A stretch of 64,000 nt of DNA from contig JAAROD010000087.1 in NCBI GenBank assembly GCA_012274445.1, positions 970,074 through 1,034,073 on the forward strand, given 5' to 3'. The notes below the pieces were generated by a model. It saw nothing but the letters and a program-made list of their open reading frames with translations. It made no database searches and was not told the DNA's origin. Made by a program: the position numbers and the translations under genes. How positions within the stretch are numbered: the first letter of the stretch is position 1; each line of letters opens with the position of its first letter. This DNA is from Sclerotiophoma versabilis (taxonomy: Eukaryota; Ascomycota; Dothideomycetes; Pleosporales; Didymellaceae). Of this stretch, positions 23,325 through 31,601 are shown in pieces.

Positions 23325-24588
23325 ATGTGGTCTCCGATGGACGAGACAGATACAACGCAAGGTCCCCGTGATATTCAATCTCAATCTCAAATGCAGTCGC
23401 GCAAAGAAGCTGCGCTAGAACAGCTTCTAAAGGAGCACACCGAGTCCATCGCGTGGAAATCAGCAGGTCCAGCAGCAAGCGACTTCCGAAGTAAGTATTC
23501 CATCAGTATTGAAATAGCGAGCAGTGCATGGCTCATTCCCAAGCACAGGTGATGTAGTCACGACGCCGTCGCTACGAATGCTAGCCGCCATTGTGAACAC
23601 GACTCTACGGGACGACGTCTTTCGAGAAGACACCACAACGATGGATTTCGAGTCTGACATTGCGGCGAGGTGTGGCCAGGAAGCAGGTCTCTTTACCATC
23701 ACGGGAACAATGGCCAATCAGTTAGCCTTGCGTACTCTCTTGACACAACCACCCCACGCTATCCTTGCGGATTCCCGGGCTCATATTTTCACCAACGAAG
23801 CCGGAGGTCCTGCGTTCATGAGCGGTGCGATGATACAGGCGGTCACGCCCTCGAATGGGAAATACCTGACTGTTGAGGACATCGAGGCCAACGCTGTGCT
23901 CACTGATAATGTCCACAAGTGCCCGACGCGGGTTATTGCTCTTGAAAACACGATCAGCGGGGTCATCGTGCCGCTCTCAGAGATTGTCAAGATTAGTCAA
24001 TGGGCACGTAAAAATGGGGTTAAAATCCACCTCGACGGCGCAAGGCTGTTTGAAGCTGTGGCTGCAGGAGCAGGGAGTTTGCGGGCGTATTGCGACCTTG
24101 TCGATACCGTTGCTGTGGACTTTAGCAAAGACTTGGGTGCTCCGATGGGAGCCATGGTGCTTGGTAGCACTGCGTATATTGCACAAGCACGAAGAGTGAG
24201 GAAGAGTATTGGAGGTGGTATGAGGCAGGCAGGTGTCTTGAGTTCTGCTGCGAGGGTCGCGGTGGAAGAGCAGTTTGGTCCTGGCGAGTATGGTGAAGCT
24301 GGGAAGCTCAGAAGGGTACATGAGACTGCGAAGCAGGTGGGAGAGATGTGGCAGAGCAGAGGAGGCAAACTCACTAAAGACGTCGAGACCAATCAAGTGT
24401 GGATCGATCTTCAGGCCTTGGGAATTAAGGATGAGGAATGGAATGAGGTAGGCAAAAGTCAAGAGGTCAGCTTGGATGGACCCCGGCTAGTGTTACATCA
24501 CCAGATTGGAGTTGAAGCTATAAAGCAGCTAGGACAAGCATTTGACATTGTCATATCGCGTGCGGCAGAGCGCAGAGATAAGTCATAG
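23325..24588 (+). CDS. Threonine-aldolase / beta-eliminating lyase family PLP enzyme
   Basis: Two exons are proposed, 23325-23490 and 23549-24588, giving 401 residues. The 58-base intron is GTAAGT/ACAG and joins to SDVVTTPS, the usual start of the fold. Family features (PF01212) include GTMANQLAL, ENTISGVIVPL, HLDGARLFEA (Asp contacting the PLP ring nitrogen) and DFSKDLGAPMGAMVLG, with the Schiff-base lysine K249. L-threonine or L-allo-threonine aldolases split these amino acids to glycine and acetaldehyde; related fungal enzymes such as GliJ-type lyases belong elsewhere. The first exon encodes about 45 residues before the fold, including a Gln-rich run, and later ATGs in it are alternative starts. 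Divergence from an MFS transporter suggests a joint role in amino-acid use or export. Confidence 0.9.
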
Positions 24589-25599
24589 ACAAGAGCTCAT
24601 CTCATCCGCTGCTGAGACCAGCAATCGCTCATACAAGATAACTGTGTGCGCCCATGCCGAGCCGTCAAAGGCACTGACAATCGGGGCAACTGAGATATCA
24701 ACGTGCCATAGAATGGTCTCTCAATCTACCTCTGATCAGCACGTATCTTCTAGGACTAAGAGTATTATAGTCAAGACTGGAGTAGCTCTTACCTCTAGCT
24801 TCTAACTAAGCTATTTATCACCTAAAACGGCAGCAGCAAGGCCCCACGACTTGTCAATTCAACAATGAGATCCAGCGAGATCCAACAATCACTTTCCAAC
24901 AGCCCCTAGGCCCGACAAATATACTCGTCAACAAACCAAATAAACCAAATACTAGGCTCAATGGTCATGTAGTCAGAAAATTTCTAGGTAACAGCTTGTT
25001 TACTTGCTCAGTATGCAGATATCTAGACAAAGCCACCAAGACTAACTGACAGAGCGTTTGGGGGGTTACACGGGCTATAGGTAGCTAACTGTATTATTGC
25101 CTAACCTCACTCTCCTGGTACCTAGGCCTCTTTAACTAAGCATATGAGACTTAAAGCCCAAGATGCAGTTGAATTTTCAAGTAATCCAGCATATTATAAA
25201 ATAAGATTCAACAAACTTGAGCAAGTGTTCAGCAATATTTGATTGTTAAGAAAGGCCAATTTCTACCACGAAACGAAAAAGCCTCAAATCCGGTAAAAGC
25301 GTGGCACCGTGGCTTGTACTTTTCTCACGTATCCAGCTTCTCTCATGCGCTGCATCAACTCCGCCAGTGTCGTGGTGTCGCAGTATCGGCAGTATGACTG
25401 TATTAGCAGTACTGTTATCAATAGCCTGCCATGCATGCAACACGCAACCTCTGTGAATCTCTAAATGTCGTAGCACGGCAGTGGCGAGCGTTGCAGATAA
25501 ATTGACACTAGGAAGATTGGATAACAGGGTTGTCTCATACGGCTGTCCAATATAACGGGTAACACACTTGTTTAATACGGCCGTTACTGCATTGGTCGC
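24589..25599. other. Intergenic, eroded-looking DNA
   Basis: Frames are short and stop-rich, and the sequence becomes gradually richer in A+T. A minus-strand frame (25246-26016) crosses from here into the minisatellite and has no ATG start of its own. No domain was recognised. Confidence 0.4.
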
Positions 25600-26005
25600 G
25601 AGATCGACGGTCGTGAGGCTAACAGCTATGAGGTTGAACGTGGTGAGGTTAAGAGCCCTGGGGTTGGAAATCGTGAGATCAACAGTTGTAGTGTGAACAG
25701 TTGTGAAATCAACGATCCTGAGATTGAAAATTGTAAGGTTAAGATTAAGGTTTGTAACATTGGCAGTCGTCAGATTGAACGTTGTCAGATTGACAGGTGT
25801 AAAATTGGCAGCTGTAAGAGTAACATTTGCAAGGCTGACAGTTGTAAGATTAGTAGCCGTACGATTAACAATCGTGGATTTGACAGTCTCGAAGTTAGAT
25901 CTTATAAGATCAAAAATCATGAGATGAATAGTTGCAGTGTGAACAGTGGTAAGGTCAATGTTAGTGAGTACGAAAGTCGTGCCAGATTTAAAAACCCGTA
26001 CGATG
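25600..26005. repeat. Degenerate 15-base minisatellite reading as pentapeptide repeats
   Basis: About 25 diverged copies of a 15-base unit close to AAGATTAACAGTTGT lie in a row. Because 15 is a multiple of three, frames stay open on both strands. The minus strand (frame 25246-26016, TTG at its upper end) reads as successive five-residue blocks of the type [V/F/A][N/D]L[T][T], as in the pentapeptide-repeat A(D/N)LXX pattern. Plus-strand frames at 25693-26022 and 25703-25927 give Cys/Lys/Ile/Ser blocks and Val/Arg/Leu blocks. It may be a non-coding minisatellite or the remnant of a pentapeptide-repeat gene. Confidence 0.75.
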
Positions 26006-26269
26006 TAAGATTTCAAGATTAATCCTTGTAATCAAGGCTGATACTTTCAAGATCAAAAATTAAAAAGGTCAAAAAGCGTGAAATTGACAGTCCCGAGGTG
26101 GAAAAACCAATACTCCAAACGCCACGTACCTACCTACCTTCATGGACAAAAATCCGATCCGACACGGATTAATAACCAAGCACACCTACGCCGGTGCAGA
26201 TACATGGACTGTACACCCTTCGAGTCCGAATCCGAGTACGAGTGCGAGTTTGCGTTCTAGCACTCAGCA

Positions 26270-26395
26270 GGAACAAACACTAGAACAGGGCAGGAACAAG
26301 GTAGAAAAGAAGCAGACGTAGGGCAGGAACAAGGCAAACTCAGACGCAGGGCAGGGCAGGGCAGGGCAGGGCAGGAACAAGCCCAGGGAACAAAT
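26270..26395. repeat. AGGGCAGGAACAAG-type and GGGCA tandem repeat
   Basis: Three spaced copies of the unit AGGGCAGGAACAAG are followed by six uninterrupted GGGCA units (around 26346-26375) and another GGAACAAG end. It is a simple minisatellite with no coding sense. Confidence 0.75.
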
Positions 26396-26591
26396 AGGTA
26401 CAGCGTAGGCTAAGCGGCAAACCACACCACAGCCCACCACGCTCCGCCATGAACACCAGACAAGAACTGCGATACAAGAACTGCGACACAAGAAATGCGA
26501 TACAAGACATCATCTGACGCCTCGGGGAAAAACGCGCACACAATCTCGCCCCCTCCACCTAAGTCCTCTACACGGAGGCCGCCTTGATAAC

Positions 26592-26615
26592 GTGGTGGTG
26601 GTGGTGGTGGTGGTG
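26592..26615. repeat. (GGT)n microsatellite
   Basis: About eight consecutive GTG/GGT triplets with no reading frame of note around them. Confidence 0.85.
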
Positions 26616-27039
26616 CCCGCGATGACGCGGGGGTGATTGCATCATGGTAGTAAGTACCGGTAAAAGCAGCAACCGTGTTCTTTTAATCTAACGTTGCCGC
26701 GTTCACAGTCGGCCACGGGTTACGCGCGACGGGAACCCCTGCGGGATTAATATGGGAGGCGGGATATGGATGCGGGGAGGGGCAGCGAATAGAGTGGATT
26801 AAAGTGAATGCTAAGGGAAGAGGACAACACAACGTTTTATTTTCTGGGCTATGTAACCATATTCATATATACATATATATAGATGGGTAGAATGTGAGAA
26901 TTAAAGGTATTAGGGAGTACCATCTTGATATCTACCTATCTGTCTTTCTTTCTTGATTGATTGAGTGAGTACAGATCGAAGTGCTTTCTTCTACCAAGGG
27001 TATTGTCTACTGTACTGTTACACGAAATTGCACGCCGCG

Positions 27040-27739
27040 ATGAAGCTGTTTGCTTTTCTGCCGATTCTTGCCACGGGCGTTTTCGCCTCGACGGACCCCG
27101 CTGAAGCACCCGGTGAAGCACCCGCTGAAGCACCCGCTGAAGACCCCACGCCCGTCGGTGCCCTTTGGACTTCTACATGGAACGATTCAGCACTCGCGCC
27201 GTACACGCAGTCGTGCCGCGCTAAAACTTCCTACAAGTCGGCCATCTACAAGCTCGGGCAACTGTATCCCGAGCTCGAGACGTTCGCGCCGCAGCTCAAA
27301 GTCTTCTACAACAAGCAGCAGTACCCCGGGTCCTGGTCGGGCATCGACAAGCACGGCAATGAGCGGGAGTTGATCAAGATGGACATGGCAGATGCGCCGT
27401 GGAAGGTGAGGGAGTGGATCAAGAAGGAGAGCACACAGCGGCATTACAGTGTGCATGATGATGTGGTCTTCTTCGCGCCCGGTGCGATTTACCCGATTCT
27501 GCCGCTGTGGGTCGAGGGTACTGATGCGCCGGAATGCGAAGGTATGTCAAGATGTGAAGGTGGGAACGTGACTAACGCAAGCAGGTGTGTTCGAGAGCTT
27601 GGACAAGTACTCGAACGAGCCCAAGGATGGGAGCGTGATCGGCAAGGTGTCGTACAGTGAGAAGGAGGGCGAGGTTGAGTTTACTGTCGAGGCGTTGAAG
27701 GTTTCGCTGACGGCTGGTGGAGAACGCAGCGAGCTGTAA
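27040..27739 (+). CDS. Small secreted protein with EAP repeats, unknown function
   Basis: Two exons are proposed, 27040-27541 and 27585-27739, giving 218 residues; the 43-base intron is GTATGT/GCAG. Residues 1-16 form a clear signal peptide with a cut after VFA. A short pro-like segment follows, with EAPG/EAPA repeats from a 15-base tandem repeat (about 27101-27147). The mature part is mixed alpha/beta in look, rich in Lys, Trp and Tyr (for example QYPGSWSGIDKHGNE and WKVREWIKKES), with few cysteines, and it lacks any family motif I know. It ends in GGERSEL. It is likely exported; a role at the cell surface or in host interaction is only a possibility. It lies tail to tail with the DUF6601 gene, 82 bases apart. 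Confidence 0.75.
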
Positions 27740-27821
27740 GAGTGCTTGGCCTGTTGATGCGGTTTGGGCGTTTGGCGTTGGTCATATCAGACAAGAGCAG
27801 TGGGTCGAAAGGACCAGCACT

Positions 27822-28985
27822 TCAAACTTCTTTCTCGTTCCGCTCTTTTTCTTTCTTCACCTTCTCCTTCTTCCTCTTCTCACTCGCAGCATGCCGGATC
27901 GCACTCACCATGTTGAACAGAAACACTCCAACAAAGAGCAGGCCAACAACACCCAGCACCACAGCCACACTGACCATGCTCAGCACGACAACGCCGTAGC
28001 TCCCCTTCATGAAGGCCCTGCTGCTGTTGAGCTCGTCGAGGGCAGTGCCGACCTGCATAGCGCTCAGCACGAGGCTGAAGAAGACGAACAGAATCAGTAT
28101 CCAGGAGAAGTTCCGCTCGAAGAAGACGACGTAGCGGTTGTATCCGTACAGGTAGCCGCGGACGAAGTGGGTGAAGAAGAAGCGGGTGCGGTAGATGGAG
28201 TTGATGCGCGAGAGACGGAGGTCGCCAAAGTGGTAGCGCTTGTTGACTTGGTGCAGGGTGTTGATGTCGATGGTGTTGACCAGGTCGGTAACAAAGGCTT
28301 TCCACCACGGCCACGTTACTGCGGCTGGGAGGAGCGCGTTCTCATGTGCGAGCTTGAGGTCGAGCGGGGTGGTGACGAGCCAGACGTAGGTCAGCAGCCA
28401 GCCTGTTGCGCTCTCCCATAGCTTTCTGTCGTCGTCGCCGCAGAGGTGCTGATGCCAGAATGATGCATCTAGGAGGTACTCAGGCAGCGGCTTGACAAAC
28501 AGTTTGTTGGAAAACCTCAGCAAGTGCAGGTCCATCTGCTGCGTGCCCAGCACCTCATAGCCGTACATCTTGTAGCGGTGCAGGGGGCGTGCACGCATCG
28601 GTCGCCCGGCCATCCACAGATGCGTGTGTATGACATTCAGGCGTGAGAGGTCGAGGTCTTGCTTCAGGAACTCTGCAATGTCGTTGTTGGCGAGGAAGGC
28701 GCTGTTGCTGCTGCCAGCGATGGTCGGCAGCGAGTCGAGCGGTGAAAGAGCTGCGGAGTCGACGACCTGCTGAGCGCCACTTGTCGTGACATGCTGCGAC
28801 GCGGTCGGTGAGGGGGTGATGGAAGCTGCGTGCGCGCTTGGGAGGGTTCGCGGCGTGAATGGGGGGTTAAGCCTGGATGCCTGCTGCTGCTGCTGCTGCT
28901 GAATTGTTGGCGAAGGAATGGTGGCCGGACGTAAAGTCTGCTGCACCGTCTTGTCAGCCATACTGTCCGGGTCGCTGAGGGACAT
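27822..28985 (-). CDS. DUF6601-type fungal membrane protein
   Basis: A single-exon frame of 387 residues from an ATG at 28985. The first 95 residues are low complexity, with a seven-residue glutamine run coded by CAG repeats. The core then follows the DUF6601 pattern: IAEFLKQDLDLSRLN, HLWMAGRPMRARPLHRYK, QQMDLHLLRFSNKLFVKPLPEYLL, VNKRYHFGDLRLSRIN, and near the C-terminus two strong hydrophobic helices around LILFVFFSLVLSAMQVGT and VSVAVVLGVVGLLFVGVF, ending in a Lys/Glu-rich tail. Database entries often call this group subtilisin-like, but no protease catalytic triad is visible. An integral membrane protein of unknown function, widespread in filamentous ascomycetes, is the best description. 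Confidence 0.85.
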   Translation of the reverse strand: MSLSDPDSMADKTVQQTLRPATIPSPTIQQQQQQQASRLNPPFTPRTLPSAHAASITPSPTASQHVTTSGAQQVVDSAALSPLDSLPTIAGSSNSAFLANNDIAEFLKQDLDLSRLNVIHTHLWMAGRPMRARPLHRYKMYGYEVLGTQQMDLHLLRFSNKLFVKPLPEYLLDASFWHQHLCGDDDRKLWESATGWLLTYVWLVTTPLDLKLAHENALLPAAVTWPWWKAFVTDLVNTIDINTLHQVNKRYHFGDLRLSRINSIYRTRFFFTHFVRGYLYGYNRYVVFFERNFSWILILFVFFSLVLSAMQVGTALDELNSSRAFMKGSYGVVVLSMVSVAVVLGVVGLLFVGVFLFNMVSAIRHAASEKRKKEKVKKEKERNEKEV

Positions 28986-29299
28986 GGAGTGTCGTGGCGA
29001 GCGAGGCTGCGGGCGTCGACCATATCTGCAAGGCTGCTTGCTGCGGCGGCTTGCTGCGTCTGCTTCCTGCGGCTGCTTGCTGAGGCTGAGACCGAGGCTG
29101 AGACCGAGGCTGGTGTAACTGCGGAGCTCACCTCCGCCCCGCAGACAACGGACGCTAAAGTGGGATAAGCTGTGGAGACAGAAACGACTAAACTAGCACT
29201 GCAACACACGACACCAGGCCTGAACAGCTTTCATTAATGAGTAAAACTTCAAACGCCACCTCTAATGCAGTTTTGGATATCATATCGCCATGCTCCAGC
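28986..29299. other. Short intergenic stretch
   Basis: This is the promoter side of the DUF6601 gene and the 3' end of the BAR-SH3 gene. It has GCTGCTTGCTG-type direct repeats around 29030-29090. No gene is supported. Confidence 0.45.
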
Positions 29300-30990
29300 C
29301 TACTTGCAGTAATTTGCCGGAAAGCTGCCCTTTTGCCCGTTGACCTCACCCTCCCACCAGTCCTGCGAGCTGTCTGTCTTCTTGATCACGCGGATGCGTT
29401 CGCCTTCCCGGAACGAGAGATCGCCTGCTGTGTGACTGTCAAAGTCGTACATGGCTGTTACGTACTGAGCCTGAAACGAGGCAATCTTCTTCGGTGGCGG
29501 TGGTGGCGGCGGCTTCTTCTTGCCTGCCGCCGGGTTGGGTGACAGGCCTCCTGGCGTGTACGCTGGTGTGGATGTGTTTGATGTGCGTGACGGAATCTTC
29601 CCAAAATAGTCGCGCCCGCTGGTGCTGTTTTCCACACCGGGAGTGGTGCCGTTGGAGTAGGATGATGTGTAGGATGTTGACGAAGCGCGCCGCCCGTAGT
29701 GGTCGCCGTTGGAGGGCGTGAGCATTGGCGAGCTCGAGATCTTGGGTTTGGACGCATTGAGCGACTGGATCGATGGCTTCGTCGCCAGGTTGTACGAGGG
29801 CGGAGGGGGGCCGTCTTCGTCCGGCGAGGTCAGCGTAGTGGATGGCTTCGACACTCGACCGCCAGAGACGGCCGGTAGATTGTCGTTGCTGCTTGCTCGA
29901 CGTCCAGGCAGAACGCGGTTCCTAATGCCCAAACCTGTCAGGGTGTCACCCTTGTCAGGCAGGCGCATAGGCTGATGGACCGCCTTGCCGGTTCGTATGA
30001 GCGCAAACTCCGTCTCCAGCTCCTTGCGCAGGGGGGTGAAGGTTGCCTCCCACTCGGGTACCACCTCCTCAGGCTCGGGCGGGGGGTCTGGGTAGCCTTG
30101 CTCACGTGAGTACTGGTGTAGCACCGTGTACAGATTGCCAATCAGGTTGTTCTGCAGCACAATCTGGTTGGCGAGGAGGTGGGGGAGGATGGAGAAGGTG
30201 GCTTCGTTGAGGCGCGGCAGCGAGTTGCGGAGCGTCTCGTCGGCGCTCCAGTAGGCCTGCTGCGAGCGTTCGAGGTCGGCTTCGTGCTTGCTCAGCGCGA
30301 CGTTTTCGCGGTCGGAGCGCGTCTTCTTCTTCTGCAGCGCATCGCAGCGGCTCTTGTAGCGCTCGTAGTCGACCTGGGGTCCAGTCAGCTCGTGCAGTGT
30401 ACGTCACCGAGGCGTACCGACCTTGGCGTCCTCGCGCTTCTTCATCGTCTTGTGCATGGGCTTGAGGGCGTCTTTGGCCAGCTTCGCCGGGACGATGAGC
30501 TTCCGGTCAATGTCCTTGACCTCCTCCATCATGTCCGTCTTCAGCTCGGCAAAGGCGTCCTGCAGCGCGGCGACGCGGTCCAGCGTCGCCTGGGGTGTCT
30601 CGACGGCAACGTGGGAGCTCAGACCGGCCTTCTCGGCGCCCAATGGCTTGAAGATGGTGTTGATGTACTCGACGGTGGCCAGCTGGTGGTTGAGGATGTT
30701 CGTCCAGGCGTCGCGCCATTGCTTCGAGGACTCTTCGAGCTGCGCGCGTCAGCCGTGGGTTGGTGGGAAGCTGCGCGCAAGTCGAACGGCGACCAGGAAC
30801 TGCATGTTTGGTACGCCAGCCCCACTGGTTCGCACCTTCTACATGACACATTGCACGTTGAACGACGGGCGAAACGTACCTTTGTCAACATGGTTTCGGC
30901 GTCACTGAAGTCGCGCAGCATAGCTTCAATATCAGCTTCATTGGGCGTCCTGGGCAGGAAACGCCCAGTCAGCCGTTGCATGCGCTGCAT
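29300..30990 (-). CDS. BAR domain and SH3 domain protein (Rvs167/Hob-like adaptor)
   Basis: Three exons on the minus strand are proposed: 30880-30990, 30422-30739 and 29300-30373, giving 500 residues. The introns of 140 and 48 bases sit between MLTK and LEES and between AK and VDYER, both in phase 0. The first 240 residues form a BAR-type coiled coil (WRDAWTNIL, LKPMHKTMKKREDAKVDYERYKSR, KKKTRSDRENVALSKHEADLE). A Ser/Thr/Pro-rich linker follows, with a run of eight prolines near residue 430. The C-terminus is an SH3 domain with AMYDF, a WWEGE segment and GSFPANY. Such proteins bind curved membranes and actin regulators in endocytosis. The second intron starts with GTCGGT, a weak donor. It is divergent from the DUF2439 gene. 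Confidence 0.9.
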
Positions 30991-31601
30991 GGTGCAGACG
31001 GGCGGCAATTGCGTGCAATGCTGGTTCAAGAAGGGGGTGGAGATACAATGCACGAACACGAAAGTCGAACAAACAAGTGCCAAGGGGAGGGGGAGCTTGC
31101 TGACGACTGCGCCAGTGTGGCTGTGCGTAGTGTTGGTGAAGGGCTGGGCAGTGGTCGGGAGACGGGAAGAGGGGCGCGGTGCGTGGGTGCGTGGGTGCGT
31201 GTTTCGTCAGCTCAGCCCAGCACACGAGCAGGTGTCGGTAAGACGGCACGCTCCAGCGCAGGCCGGCCGACTGGAGAGCGAGAGCGGGCCATGGCCAGGG
31301 GGCGGAGACTGGAGAGACTGGAGCCGGCGCAGGCACGCTCTGGCAGGCTGCGAGGACGGGGGAGGGGAATGCTGCGACTCGTGCCTGGCTGGCCGTCTGG
31401 CCTGTGGCGGCGAGCGCTGCATCACGTGCACTCTTGACGCGGGCGCGCCGGCCCTCGACGCGTCGCCGCCGCCACCACGTCCTGACCCGGTCCGCGTCTG
31501 CCCCCACGACCCGGCCCTGACGGCGGCGCTCTGCCCCCACGAACGAGCCCTGACGGCGGCGCTCTGCTGCTGCGAACAGGCCTCTGCTGCCGCAACAAGC
31601 C
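30991..31601. promoter_or_regulatory. GC-rich divergent promoter, BAR-SH3 / DUF2439 genes
   Basis: About 0.6 kb of GC-rich DNA separates the two start codons. A 36-base unit containing GCCCTGACGGCGGCGCTCTGC-like sequence is repeated in tandem at about 31499-31570. No TATA box is clear, which suits housekeeping genes. Confidence 0.5.

Larger units (their letters stand above)
26006..27039. other. Low-complexity spacer
   Basis: Apart from the two simple repeats listed separately, this holds short direct repeats such as TACCTACCTACC (26127) and CGAGTCCGAATCCGAGTACGAGTG (split 24 bases, 26221-26244), and a TATATA-rich stretch at 26860-26882. The last is 160-180 bases before the next start codon and may be its core promoter. 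Confidence 0.5.

Noticed and set aside
4530..24588. Secondary-metabolite gene cluster
   Set aside because: SDR, acyltransferase, MFS and Zn2Cys6 genes are present, but there is no PKS, NRPS, terpene cyclase or P450, and spacing is loose with 1-3 kb gaps.
25600..26005. CRISPR-like array
   Set aside because: Units are contiguous 15-base repeats without unique spacers, in a eukaryotic context.
26219..26260. tRNA B-box-like sequence (TTCGAGTCC)
   Set aside because: There is no A box and no cloverleaf around it, and the motif is part of a short direct repeat.
27717..28421. 234-codon plus-strand frame
   Set aside because: It is antisense to the DUF6601 gene; its Glu/Val/Asp-rich product is the complement of that gene's codons.
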